DNA of 28,940 nt from a virus: the IMG/VR virus record IMGVR_UViG_3300046167_000077, positions 1-28,940 of that record. The stretch is one strand, 5' to 3'. The notes beneath the pieces were generated by a model. That model was not told where the DNA came from and searched no databases. It saw only the letters and a program-made list of their open reading frames with translations. Below, piece after piece: positions 1 to 6,951 of the stretch; the first letter of the stretch is position 1, and every line of letters starts with the position of its first letter. A program made the position numbers and the translations under genes.

Positions 1-3000
1 TATACTCTGGACTGTTTAGAGAAGCTCTAACAGGCAAATACAGGTTATTTAAAGGATTACAAATAGAACCAACAACTACTGTAAGTATATCAGGTACAGG
101 ATATGATAAAGCAGATTTAGTTATAGGTAATATAGAAACAAATGGAGTGGTAGAAGATTCTTCATTATTTACTTTTAGTAAAGATATTTTAATTAATAAA
201 GCAGGAACTACTAAATTAACGATAGACAATGTAACGCAAAACAAGTCAATAGAGCTAGAATGTACATCTTTAAATAATGTGCTTAATGCTGAGGGGGATA
301 TGATATTTTCATCTGGTAGCCCTATATTTAAATATACTAGTAGCAGCTTTGAAGTTTTAAATGTTGATTCAACTTTTGGAGGAGATATAACAGTAAGCAC
401 AGGCACAGAGGGAGGTGCTATTTTTCTTGGTAGTTCTGGAAGTATATTTAGTGAAGAAGGTATTACTTTTAAAGATAGTGATACTACAATTCAAAACGTA
501 GTTGCAGGAGGTGACATTGTATTTAAAACAAAAACTGGTGCAGGAAGTGAAAACACACATCTTACTTTGTTTGAAAATAACACATCTAGTTTTGGCGGTC
601 AGGTTACTATTCCTTTAACTCCGAGTGCAAATACAGATGCAGCATCAAAAGGGTATGTAGACACTCAGGTTGGAGCAAACAATGAGCTTTCTGAGGTTTT
701 AGCTAATGGCAATATTACTGACGGAACTGATATTGTTGTAAGTGCAGGTGATGATATAACTTTTACAGATACAAGTAAGATTTTGTTAGGTGATGATGAT
801 GATTTACAAATATATCATAATGGTACAAACGCAGTAATTGATAATGGTACAAATAATTTACTAATACAAACAGCATCACAAACTATAATAAGTTCAGATG
901 CAACTAATAATCAATTAACATTATCGCACAGCACAGGAAACTGGTTTGCAAAAGCGACAAACAGCAATACGTTAATTATAGGTAGCGAAAGTAATGCTAC
1001 AGACAATATAACATTAGATACTACAAATGGCGGAAGTGCAACCTTTGCAGGAAATGTGACTGTGTCAACAGCAAATGCTGATACTGTTTTAGGTCTTATA
1101 AATACAGCAAGTGGTGGGGTAAATTGGTCTATACATAGTGCTAGTGGAAGTTCTCCTTATGCACAATCTTCAGGAGATTTTCTTATTAGAAATGCAAGTT
1201 CAAATGTTTTTAGATTAGGAAATAATGGAAACGCAACTTTTGCAGGAACAGTTTTAATTGATGGACTTTCTAATTATACAGGACTAACAGTTAAAGGTGC
1301 TGGTGCATCAAGACCTGCAATACTTTTTGAAAATGTAAATCAGGGTTCATTAGGTATGATTTATGCAACAGAAGGAGATGCAATAGTAATAAACACTGGT
1401 AGCGATGCTGTCACTATAGACAGTTCTGGAATTGTTAATATTGGAACTGCAACAGGAACACAGCCGTCTTATTTTAATAGTTACTTAAATGTTCAAAATA
1501 ACGCATCAACATCAAACCACGCTTCTATAACAATAACTGCCGGTAGTTCTGGTTATGCAGGACTGCATTTTGGTGATTCTGATAATGGACGTATTGGTCA
1601 AGTAGCTTATAACAATAGTAATAATTCTTTACTTTTTACGGCTAACAATAGTACAAGAATGACCATAGACAGTTCTGGAAACGTCGGAATCGGAATAACG
1701 CCAAATGTTAATTCTACTGTTGTAAATGTGATACAACTTGGTAAAGGTATGACTCTAATGGGTAATGCAAATGATGACAGAGCAACTATGGCTGCTAATT
1801 TATATCTTGATACTGGAACTGCTTTTAGATATGTAATGGATGGTTTAGCAGGTAGATTTAGTATAGAAGATGGGAATATGGTTTGGGGTACTGCAAGTTC
1901 AGGAACAGCAGGTACAGTTGCCACAGTAGATACTAAAATGACTTTATTAAATAATGGAAACTTAGGAATAGGATGTTCTCCCGATGCTAAATTAATGGTA
2001 AAAGATTCTTCAGATTCAGGGTTTGATAGTGGAATTGCAATAATAAGAAGTGCAAGTTCACAAACTGGTTATATCAATATGGTAGGTGGAGCAATGAATT
2101 TTAATTCTCCAAGCATACCAATTATATTTAGACAATCAGGAACAGAAAGAATGCGTATCGACAGTGACGGAAACGTAGGAATAGCAGCGACACCTCCAAC
2201 AAATGGTTATACTGCCTCAGGTGGTGGATGGAAAATGTTGCAAATAGGACAATCAAGTCAAATAGCCGCATATGGTACTGATGATGAAATCGGTATATTT
2301 CAAAATACTTATTTAAATTCATCTGGTGTATTTCAAGCTATTACGAGTAATGTAGCAGGTTCATCTATAATTTTAGTAGATGGAAAAATATATTTTAAAA
2401 CAGCCACAACAAGTGGTACAGCTCAAACTACTTCTACGAGAATGTTTATTAACACAGATGGAAATGTTGGAATAGGAACTGATTCGCCTACTCAAGCTAA
2501 ATTAGTTAGTTCTTATAATGGAACTGTTAATAATGGTATGGCTATAATAAACACTAATACAGGTACTCTTGTACAAAATTTAATGATTTTTAAAAGAGGT
2601 ACAACTGAAGTTGGTTCAATTACATCTAACAATACTACAACTACTTATGTTACATCTTCTGATTATAGGTTAAAAGAAAATGTAGTTTCAATGACTGGTG
2701 CTTTAGATAGAGTAAGTCAATTAAAACCTAGTAGATTTAATTTTATAGCAGATGCAGATAAAACAGTAGATGGATTCTTAGCTCACGAAGTACAACAGAT
2801 AGTGCCTGAAGCTATTATAGGAGAAAAAGATGCAATGCAAGATGAGGAATATGAATTAAGTCCTGCTGTTTATGAAGATGTTTTACACCCTGCAATTGAA
2901 GAAGAATTAGACGAAGATGGAAATATAATAACGGAAGCTAAAGAGGAATGGACTGAAAACGTATTAAAAACTGAAGCAGTCAAAGATACTAGACAAGTTC

Positions 3001-3110
3001 CAAAATATCAAGGTATCGACCAATCAAAATTAGTGCCATTGTTAGTAGGTGCAATACAAGAGCTAAAAGCAGAAATAGATGATTTAAAAAACAAATGTAA
3101 TTGTAAATAA
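1..3110 (+). CDS. tail fibre with C-terminal peptidase S74 chaperone domain (3' part; continues from 28562)
   Basis: This is the C-terminal part of the receptor-binding fibre. Bases 1-2 complete a CTA codon with base 28940, and the frame is open from base 3, so the joined protein would be 1162 residues. The shaft holds repeated beta modules: a GDDDDLQIYHNG block near 790-830, ATFAG blocks near 1035 and 1230, and GN(V/L)GI blocks near 1680, 1955, 2170 and 2460. The C-terminal domain begins at SSDYRLKENV (2655-2684). The Ser at 2658 and the Lys five residues later match the autocleavage dyad of endosialidase-type intramolecular chaperones, so cleavage just before that Ser is expected after trimer folding. 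The chain ends in a short coiled coil and CNCK. A GTG at 147 is in frame but internal. Its receptor specificity cannot be read from sequence. Confidence 0.9.
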   Translation, partial: YSGLFREALTGKYRLFKGLQIEPTTTVSISGTGYDKADLVIGNIETNGVVEDSSLFTFSKDILINKAGTTKLTIDNVTQNKSIELECTSLNNVLNAEGDMIFSSGSPIFKYTSSSFEVLNVDSTFGGDITVSTGTEGGAIFLGSSGSIFSEEGITFKDSDTTIQNVVAGGDIVFKTKTGAGSENTHLTLFENNTSSFGGQVTIPLTPSANTDAASKGYVDTQVGANNELSEVLANGNITDGTDIVVSAGDDITFTDTSKILLGDDDDLQIYHNGTNAVIDNGTNNLLIQTASQTIISSDATNNQLTLSHSTGNWFAKATNSNTLIIGSESNATDNITLDTTNGGSATFAGNVTVSTANADTVLGLINTASGGVNWSIHSASGSSPYAQSSGDFLIRNASSNVFRLGNNGNATFAGTVLIDGLSNYTGLTVKGAGASRPAILFENVNQGSLGMIYATEGDAIVINTGSDAVTIDSSGIVNIGTATGTQPSYFNSYLNVQNNASTSNHASITITAGSSGYAGLHFGDSDNGRIGQVAYNNSNNSLLFTANNSTRMTIDSSGNVGIGITPNVNSTVVNVIQLGKGMTLMGNANDDRATMAANLYLDTGTAFRYVMDGLAGRFSIEDGNMVWGTASSGTAGTVATVDTKMTLLNNGNLGIGCSPDAKLMVKDSSDSGFDSGIAIIRSASSQTGYINMVGGAMNFNSPSIPIIFRQSGTERMRIDSDGNVGIAATPPTNGYTASGGGWKMLQIGQSSQIAAYGTDDEIGIFQNTYLNSSGVFQAITSNVAGSSIILVDGKIYFKTATTSGTAQTTSTRMFINTDGNVGIGTDSPTQAKLVSSYNGTVNNGMAIINTNTGTLVQNLMIFKRGTTEVGSITSNNTTTTYVTSSDYRLKENVVSMTGALDRVSQLKPSRFNFIADADKTVDGFLAHEVQQIVPEAIIGEKDAMQDEEYELSPAVYEDVLHPAIEEELDEDGNIITEAKEEWTENVLKTEAVKDTRQVPKYQGIDQSKLVPLLVGAIQELKAEIDDLKNKCNCK

Positions 3111-3143
3111 GTATATTTGTATATAACTATAAATTAAATAAAA

Positions 3144-3380
3144 ATGTCAAAAATTAGTAAAGAAGAATTAGAATCATTAAAAGAATCAGAAAAAAAGTTT
3201 GCTGCTATAAAGCACGACTTAGGTACTTTAGAAGTACAGAAACACGGATTATTACACGCCTTTGCACAATTACAAGAAGAAAGTAATAAAGAGAAAAAAA
3301 AACTAGAGGACAAGTATGGTAAAATAAACATCAACTTAGAGGATGGTTCTTACGAAGAAATAAAAGAAGAAACTAAATAA
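3144..3380 (+). CDS. small charged coiled-coil protein
   Basis: A 78-residue protein, almost wholly helical and charged, with a predicted coiled coil over residues 5-60 and the tail YGKININLEDGSYEEIKEE. It starts 33 nt after the fibre gene behind an A/T-rich leader with no Shine-Dalgarno. I recall similar short proteins downstream of fibre genes in other flavobacterial phages, but no function is known to me. It could be a fibre-assembly helper or a cytoplasmic part of the lysis block that follows. A TATATTTG sequence at 3112-3119 resembles a Bacteroidota -7 box, but no TTG sits at the right distance upstream, so the gene is more likely read from upstream. Confidence 0.75.
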   Translation: MSKISKEELESLKESEKKFAAIKHDLGTLEVQKHGLLHAFAQLQEESNKEKKKLEDKYGKININLEDGSYEEIKEETK

Positions 3381-3384
3381 TATT

Positions 3385-3525
3385 ATGGATTTTGCAGATA
3401 TGAAGATTTATACTTTAAACTCAATGGCTTTTCTAGTTACAATGACCGAAGTAGAAACTTGGTTAAAGATAATTCTTCTTGTCTGTACTATCGTTTATAC
3501 ATTAATGAAAACAAAGAAGCTATGA
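3385..3525 (+). CDS. 46-aa single-pass membrane peptide
   Basis: A 46-residue ORF starting MDFADMKIYT. The N-terminal half is amphipathic and the C-terminal half holds one hydrophobic segment (about residues 27-41, rich in I, L, V), followed by the positive tail KTKKL. Its stop overlaps the amidase start as ATGA, and it begins four bases after the previous stop, which supports it as a real cistron. The charge pattern suggests an N-out/C-in membrane peptide. The position next to the amidase suggests a role in lysis, such as an accessory holin or antiholin, but that is inference from context only. Confidence 0.6.
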   Translation: MDFADMKIYTLNSMAFLVTMTEVETWLKIILLVCTIVYTLMKTKKL

Positions 3526-3956
3526 GAAAAATAGACAAACTTATAGTTCATTGTTCGGCAACTCCAGAACATAAGGAGTTTGATGTAGAGGATATAACAG
3601 AATGGCACGTTACAGGAAATGGTTGGTCAGATTGTGGTTACCATTATGTCATTACTCTTAGTGGTGAGATACAAGATGCTAGACCAGAAAGAAAGATAGG
3701 TGCGCATTGTAAAGGTCACAATAGAAATTCTATAGGTATATGTTACATAGGAGGTATGGATAGAACTATGGACAAATGGATAGATACTAGAACACCTGAG
3801 CAAAAAGAATCATTAGAGCAATTATTAAAAGATTTAAAAGAAAAATATCCAGAAGCTAAAATATATGGGCATAAAGATTTTACTAATAAGAAAGTATGTC
3901 CTTGTTTTGATGCTAAGGAAGAATATAAAAATATAAGTAATGGGAATAGAGAATAA
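3522..3956 (+). CDS. N-acetylmuramoyl-L-alanine amidase (endolysin)
   Basis: A 144-residue zinc amidase of the Amidase_2 / T7-lysozyme type. It cuts the bond between MurNAc and L-Ala in peptidoglycan at the end of infection. Visible features are H10 in LIVHCSAT, the catalytic-type Tyr in GYHY (Y40), H117 in YGHKDF, and K124 with C126 in KKVCPCFD. The H / H / C metal set and the Lys two residues before the Cys match the T7 lysozyme pattern. There is no signal peptide, so export depends on the holin. I chose the ATG at 3522 (MRKIDKLIVH) because it gives the usual family N-terminus and an ATGA overlap with the preceding gene; the frame is open upstream to 3459, but that reading would overlap the preceding gene. 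Confidence 0.92.
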   Translation: MRKIDKLIVHCSATPEHKEFDVEDITEWHVTGNGWSDCGYHYVITLSGEIQDARPERKIGAHCKGHNRNSIGICYIGGMDRTMDKWIDTRTPEQKESLEQLLKDLKEKYPEAKIYGHKDFTNKKVCPCFDAKEEYKNISNGNRE

Positions 3957-4236
3957 AAAAGTTAATGTAGATATTGACGGAGATGGTAAACCTGATTTAA
4001 ACTTAGACCTAAAAACTATTATAATGGTGGTAGGTGGGATTATTAGCTTAACTATGACTTACTCTACCCTTACTAAACAAATAGAGCTTAATAAGCAAGA
4101 AATAGAGGTTGCTAAAAAGCTACCACCTGCTCAATCATTAGAAGTTGTAAAACAAAGAATAGAGTTTCTTGAAGGACAAATAGAATCCAAAGATAAACGA
4201 CTAGATAAAATAGAAGATAAAATATATAAAAGATGA
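3940..4236 (+). CDS. membrane-anchored coiled-coil protein, lysis block
   Basis: A 98-residue protein. An acidic N-terminus with a DIDGDGKPD calcium-loop-like motif is followed by one membrane segment (about residues 25-44) and a coiled coil to the end. It overlaps the amidase gene by 17 nt and is followed by an ATGA junction. The part LDLK...GI.S....TLT..I is shared with the protein at 4319-4624, so the two look like diverged duplicates. A single N-terminal membrane anchor plus coiled coil next to an amidase would fit a spanin- or holin-like role, but nothing in the sequence proves it. Confidence 0.75.
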   Translation: MGIENKKVNVDIDGDGKPDLNLDLKTIIMVVGGIISLTMTYSTLTKQIELNKQEIEVAKKLPPAQSLEVVKQRIEFLEGQIESKDKRLDKIEDKIYKR

Positions 4237-4313
4237 ACAAGTTAATTGAGTTTGTCTTTATGATAGTAATCATATTAGTAATTGGCTCATTTACTGTTTT
4301 ACCTTTATCATAA
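4233..4313 (+). CDS. 26-aa hydrophobic peptide
   Basis: A tiny ORF of 26 residues starting MNKLIEFVFM. It is one hydrophobic helix (about residues 5-24) with a single Lys near the start. The ATGA overlap with the preceding stop and the 5-nt gap to the next gene argue for translation by coupling. It may be a membrane effector of the lysis block. Because it is so short, chance cannot be excluded. Confidence 0.4.
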   Translation: MNKLIEFVFMIVIILVIGSFTVLPLS

Positions 4314-4318
4314 ATAAT

Positions 4319-4624
4319 ATGACAAAACCAATCGAATTAGGAGAAAATTCTAAAATACAATTAGACCTTAAAAGTTTAATAGGTATAATATTAGGTATAT
4401 TGTCTATAACAGGTGTTTGGTTCACTTTAACTGCTGAAATTGCTACACTACAAATGGATGTAGCACGACTACAATATAATCAAAGTTTAAATGACGAATT
4501 TAGAATAAAATGGCCAAGAGGAGAATTAGGTGCTTTACCTGCTGATGGCAGACAAGATTTGAAAATTGAATATATGGAAAAAGAATTAGAAGAAATATAT
4601 ATAATACTTAAAGAATTAAAATGA
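4319..4624 (+). CDS. membrane-anchored protein, diverged duplicate of the 3940 gene product
   Basis: A 101-residue protein with a membrane segment at about residues 19-39 followed by a helical, probably coiled-coil region. The segment IQLDLKSLIGIILGILSITG aligns with the equivalent part of the 98-residue protein two genes upstream: L-D-L-K, G-I, S, T-L-T and I are kept. The lumenal or cytoplasmic part differs (FRIKWPRGELGALPADG). Its start lies 5 nt after the 26-aa peptide, and its stop overlaps the next start as ATGA. A function in the lysis or tail-associated membrane step is likely from position, but the mechanism is unknown. Confidence 0.75.
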   Translation: MTKPIELGENSKIQLDLKSLIGIILGILSITGVWFTLTAEIATLQMDVARLQYNQSLNDEFRIKWPRGELGALPADGRQDLKIEYMEKELEEIYIILKELK

Positions 4625-4782
4625 TAGAAACACTTAGGCACTTACTTGGAATTTGTGGCGAAAGTCATATTAACATTTACACAATTATTTTATCAATAAT
4701 TATTTTAAAATTTATTTATGAAAAATATACTAGCAAAACTATTTGGAGGAGCAGCGGGAGGAGTAGCAGAGAAGATATCTAA
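4621..4782 (+). CDS. 53-aa membrane peptide overlapping the holin gene
   Basis: A 53-residue ORF starting MIETLRHLLG. It has the segment ICGESHINIYTIILSIIIL, a hydrophobic stretch at about residues 18-33, and a basic C-terminus. The start overlaps the preceding stop (ATGA). Its last 65 nt overlap the first codons of the holin gene in another frame, so the same DNA encodes the basic tail RSSGRSSR here and the Gly/Ala-rich N-terminus of the holin there. I recall short proteins with a similar LLG.CGE start near lysis genes in related phages, which raises confidence modestly. Confidence 0.55.
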   Translation: MIETLRHLLGICGESHINIYTIILSIIILKFIYEKYTSKTIWRSSGRSSREDI

Positions 4783-5113
4783 CATCATAGCTAAACATAC
4801 TTTTTCTAAAGAAGATAGAGCAAGGTTTGAAAATGAGATGACAAAAGTGTTAATAGATGCAGAAGCTGATATGCAACAAAACGTAACAGAGCGTTGGAAA
4901 ACTGATATGTCTAGTGATAGTTGGTTAAGTAAGAATGTAAGACCTTTAGTATTAATCTTTTTAGTTGTATCTACTGTTCTAATGGTGTTTATAGATGCAG
5001 GTGTTATTTCGTTTGAAGTTAAAGAAAGTTGGATTGATTTGTTACAGTTAGTGCTTATAACAGTCATAGGAGCTTATTTTGGGGGTCGTAGTTACGAGAA
5101 AATAAAAAAGTAA
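4718..5113 (+). CDS. phage holin, 3TM-type
   Basis: A 131-residue protein resembling the 3TM_Phage_holin family. An amphipathic N-terminal helical region with AEADMQQNVTERWKTDMSSD (residues 48-67) is followed by SWLSKNVRPLVLIF, which leads into membrane segments at about residues 75-93 and 104-121, and the ending FGGRSYEKIKK. It should form membrane lesions that release the amidase at 3522-3956. It starts inside the preceding small gene and its stop overlaps the next start (TAATG). Family recognition is from memory of the conserved central motif. Confidence 0.8.
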   Translation: MKNILAKLFGGAAGGVAEKISNIIAKHTFSKEDRARFENEMTKVLIDAEADMQQNVTERWKTDMSSDSWLSKNVRPLVLIFLVVSTVLMVFIDAGVISFEVKESWIDLLQLVLITVIGAYFGGRSYEKIKK

Positions 5114-5238
5114 TGGCAAAGGTTACCTCAACTAATTATCGTGCCTCTAAACGCACTAAAAGACCTAATGTACATTCTAAGAACGCAAGTAAGGGTCAAG
5201 TAAAGTTTAAAAAGAAATATAGAGGACAAGGCAGATAA
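5113..5238 (+). CDS. 41-aa highly basic protein
   Basis: A 41-residue, strongly basic protein starting MAKVTSTNYRASKRTKRP and ending KKKYRGQGR. It has no membrane segment. The start overlaps the holin stop as TAATG. Lys/Arg make up about a third of it, which suggests nucleic-acid binding or an unfolded tail. I recall similar short basic proteins in other flavobacterial phages. It is the last gene of the lysis block before the mirror-repeat spacer. Confidence 0.6.
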   Translation: MAKVTSTNYRASKRTKRPNVHSKNASKGQVKFKKKYRGQGR

Positions 5239-5340
5239 ATATTTTTTTATATATTTGTCAATGCTAATAGCTAAACTTGCACAACCTAATAAAGTTGGAC
5301 GGTGCTTGGAACAGGCACTTTAAATTTCTTTTTTGTAGGT

Positions 5341-5386
5341 TTTTTCTTTCTTTTTCTTTTTACTCTTTTTCTTTTTCTTTCTTTTT
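5341..5386. repeat. perfect homopyrimidine mirror repeat (21-nt arms, 4-nt spacer)
   Basis: The left arm at 5341-5361 reads T5-C-T3-C-T5-C-T5. The right arm at 5366-5386 reads T5-C-T5-C-T3-C-T5, an exact mirror image around the spacer ACTC. Such homopurine/homopyrimidine mirror repeats can fold into an intramolecular triplex (H-DNA) under negative supercoiling. It lies in the spacer before the ninG-like gene, immediately upstream of a possible -7 box at 5400. A weak GTGC/GCAC hairpin lies upstream at 5302-5318. Confidence 0.85.
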
Positions 5387-5399
5387 AGTTATAAATTCT

Positions 5400-5407
5400 T
5401 ATATTAG
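5400..5407 (+). promoter_or_regulatory. possible promoter -7 box for the ninG-like gene
   Basis: TATATTAG lies 12 nt before the ATG at 5412. The same octamer forms the -7 part of the promoters proposed at 9898-9927 and 14620-14649. No TTG is present at the -33 distance; that position falls in the right arm of the mirror repeat. If used, transcription would begin about at the ATG. Confidence 0.35.
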
Positions 5408-5411
5408 TAAA

Positions 5412-5819
5412 ATGAGAAAGGTATCACGTAAAACACTTGTAAAGAAGTTAGATACGATATTTTCAATATATATTAGATTACGTAAAGCTAATAAGCAAGG
5501 TATAGTTACTTGTTATACTTGTGGAAAGAAAGACCACTATAAAAAAATGCAGAACGGACATTTTATGTCTAGAAAATCTTACTCAACAAGATGGGAAGAA
5601 TTAAACTGCCAAGTACAATGCTATGCCTGTAATGTAATGAGATATGGTGAACAATATAAGTACGGACTAGAACTCCAAAAAGAATACTATAAAGATTTAC
5701 CTGAAGAACTATTAATACAATCTAAACAAATTGTAAAGTTCTCTAATATAGATTTAGAAGAAATGATAAATAAATATAAAATATTAGTAGAGAAAAGAAA
5801 AAAAGAATTATATTTGTAG
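5412..5819 (+). CDS. NinG/Rap-like recombination nuclease (zinc-binding, HNH-like)
   Basis: A 135-residue protein of the lambda NinG type. These proteins act on branched DNA during phage recombination. Visible features are the pair CYTCGK (residues 34-39), then QNGHFMSRKSYSTRWEELN, then CQVQCYACNVMRYGEQYKYG. The order C-x2-C ... GHF ... C-x4-C..C-N is the family signature, with Cys residues holding zinc and His/Asn in the active site. The C-terminus is helical and charged. I chose ATG 5412 because the frame upstream, open to 5277, translates the T-rich mirror repeat into an implausible Phe/Ser stretch. The gene is followed by a strong terminator. Confidence 0.85.
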   Translation: MRKVSRKTLVKKLDTIFSIYIRLRKANKQGIVTCYTCGKKDHYKKMQNGHFMSRKSYSTRWEELNCQVQCYACNVMRYGEQYKYGLELQKEYYKDLPEELLIQSKQIVKFSNIDLEEMINKYKILVEKRKKELYL

Positions 5820-5859
5820 AATATCTGTTTTTACGCAGGTCTGTAATCTTTTTGTTTTG

Positions 5860-5891
5860 AAAGGGGGAATTAATCTTCTCCCTTTTTTTTT
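5860..5891 (+). terminator. rho-independent terminator after the ninG-like gene
   Basis: A 9-bp stem (AAAGGGGGA at 5860-5868 with TCTCCCTTT at 5877-5885, one G-T wobble) closes an 8-nt loop and runs into nine Ts (5883-5891). It ends the unit that contains the fibre and lysis genes. Confidence 0.85.
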
Positions 5892-5900
5892 GTAAAATAC

Positions 5901-5931
5901 TTGACTTGTATTGTTTTTTTATTTACATTTG
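5901..5931 (+). promoter_or_regulatory. early promoter, Bacteroidota consensus
   Basis: TTG at 5901-5903, a 20-nt spacer, then TACATTTG at 5924-5931, matching the -33 TTG / -7 TAnnTTTG consensus of Bacteroidota primary-sigma promoters. Start of transcription is expected near 5936, giving a leader of about 17 nt before the ATG at 5953. It lies directly after a terminator and heads the early gene unit. Confidence 0.75.
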
Positions 5932-5952
5932 TTAAAAACAAACATTATAGAT

Positions 5953-6102
5953 ATGCCAAAAAACTTTCACACTATTAACCTATCATTAGAAGAATTAGAC
6001 ATTATAAAGATGTCATTAAAACACTCAGTTAAAACTGCTGACTGGGATTTGTACAATGATAGTAAAGCAGAATTAATCCTAAAACAAATAGATAAACTAT
6101 GA
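5953..6102 (+). CDS. 49-aa early protein, unknown function
   Basis: A 49-residue protein starting MPKNFHTINLSLEELDIIKM. It is a mostly helical, acidic small protein. It is the first gene after the early promoter at 5901-5931, so it is probably made soon after infection. The reading frame is open upstream to a TTG at 5911, but that lies inside the promoter, so the ATG at 5953 is preferred. Its stop overlaps the next start (ATGA). Small first-position early genes often encode host-takeover proteins; that is context only. Confidence 0.65.
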   Translation: MPKNFHTINLSLEELDIIKMSLKHSVKTADWDLYNDSKAELILKQIDKL

Positions 6103-6257
6103 CTTACACAGAAGATTACATTAGACAGCTACAATTTCAAGTAGAAGCATTACAAAAAGAAAATGCAAATTTAAGAATTAAGAATTTATCACTATCTTCA
6201 ACTAGTGAAATTAAAGAACAAGAAGAATCAAATAACTATTATAAATCTAAACAATGA
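6099..6257 (+). CDS. 52-aa coiled-coil protein
   Basis: A 52-residue protein starting MTYTEDYIRQLQFQVEALQK. Residues 5-30 have leucine-zipper-like spacing (L, V, L, L), and the rest is polar (SSTSEIKEQEESNNYY). It has ATGA overlaps at both ends with its neighbours, which supports translation. It probably forms a dimer; no function is recognised. Confidence 0.6.
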   Translation: MTYTEDYIRQLQFQVEALQKENANLRIKNLSLSSTSEIKEQEESNNYYKSKQ

Positions 6258-6610
6258 AAAGTAAAATCACTCACGTAGAATCTAAAGGGACTTGGTCTAA
6301 TACATCTGGTTCTTTTAATAAATTTCAAGTATCATTAGCAAATGGTAACTCTTACAGCTTTCTAGCAAAAGGAGAATTTAAAAAGAAAGTAGGAGAAGAA
6401 ATAGAATATAAAATTACAAATGAAAAGTATGGTACAGCTAGTATAATATATCCTAAACCACAAACATCTTTTAGTAAACCTCTTGACACTCACAATTCAA
6501 TACTAAAACAAGTAGCATTTAAAGGAGCTATAGAACTTGCTAAAGTTGGCAAAATAAAAATTGAAGAAATAAGAGAGTTTACAAATGAATTTAACGAAAT
6601 ATTAAAATAA
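6254..6610 (+). CDS. putative OB-fold-like accessory protein next to SSB
   Basis: A 118-residue protein. The N-terminal half alternates short beta-strands (KITHVESKGTWSN, FNKFQVSLANGNSYSF, EEIEYKITNEKYGTASIIY), as in a small OB-type barrel. The C-terminal half is helical (ILKQVAFKGAIELAKVGKIKIEEIREFTNEFNEIL). It lies 5 nt upstream of the ssDNA-binding protein gene and overlaps the preceding gene as ATGA. I infer a role with single-stranded DNA from that neighbour and the fold pattern. No catalytic motif is seen. Confidence 0.6.
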   Translation: MKSKITHVESKGTWSNTSGSFNKFQVSLANGNSYSFLAKGEFKKKVGEEIEYKITNEKYGTASIIYPKPQTSFSKPLDTHNSILKQVAFKGAIELAKVGKIKIEEIREFTNEFNEILK

Positions 6611-6615
6611 TAATT

Positions 6616-6951
6616 ATGCAAATCACAGGAACAATTAAAAAAATCAATGAATTAAAAGTATTCGGAGGTAACAACTTTAGAATAAGAAGTATGGTATTAG
6701 TAACAAATGACAAATACCCACAAACATTACAAGTAGAGTTTACACAGGATAGAGTTAATCTACTAGACCATTACACAGAAGGTTCTTTTGTAAAGACATC
6801 AATTAACCTAAAGGGTAGAGAATGGGAAAATCCTAAAACTAATGAAGTAAAGGTATTTAACACTATAGAGGGGTGGAAGATAGAAGATGATGTAGAACAA
6901 GTAACAGCTTCAGAACAAAGTCCTGATAGAAGCGATGATTTACCATTTTAA
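6616..6951 (+). CDS. single-stranded DNA-binding protein, DUF3127 type
   Basis: A 111-residue protein of the DUF3127 family, an OB-fold ssDNA-binding protein typical of Bacteroidota and their phages. It begins MQITGTIKKINELKVFGGNN and has the beta segments FRIRSMVLVTNDKYPQTLQVEF and SINLKGREWENPKTNEVKVFN, the conserved core. An acidic, flexible C-terminus ends in DDLPF, the partner-binding tip seen in SSB proteins. It should coat ssDNA during replication and recombination and recruit partners through the tip. It lies between the OB-like gene and the MazZ-like gene, all tightly packed. Confidence 0.87.
   Translation: MQITGTIKKINELKVFGGNNFRIRSMVLVTNDKYPQTLQVEFTQDRVNLLDHYTEGSFVKTSINLKGREWENPKTNEVKVFNTIEGWKIEDDVEQVTASEQSPDRSDDLPF

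Noticed and set aside
147-149. GTG as start of the tail fibre
   Set aside because: The frame is open to base 3 and continues from 28562, which holds a proper ATG and N-terminus.
3112-3119. TATATTTG as a full promoter before the 78-aa gene
   Set aside because: Good -7 box but no TTG at the -33 distance; a similar lone box at 5250 was rejected for the same reason.
3459-3521. Earlier start of the amidase
   Set aside because: It overlaps the small membrane ORF in another frame and adds residues before the conserved MRKIDKLIVH start.
5277-5411. Upstream extension of the ninG-like gene
   Set aside because: It would translate the mirror repeat into a Phe/Ser-rich stretch unlike the family; the ATG at 5412 gives the normal N-terminus.
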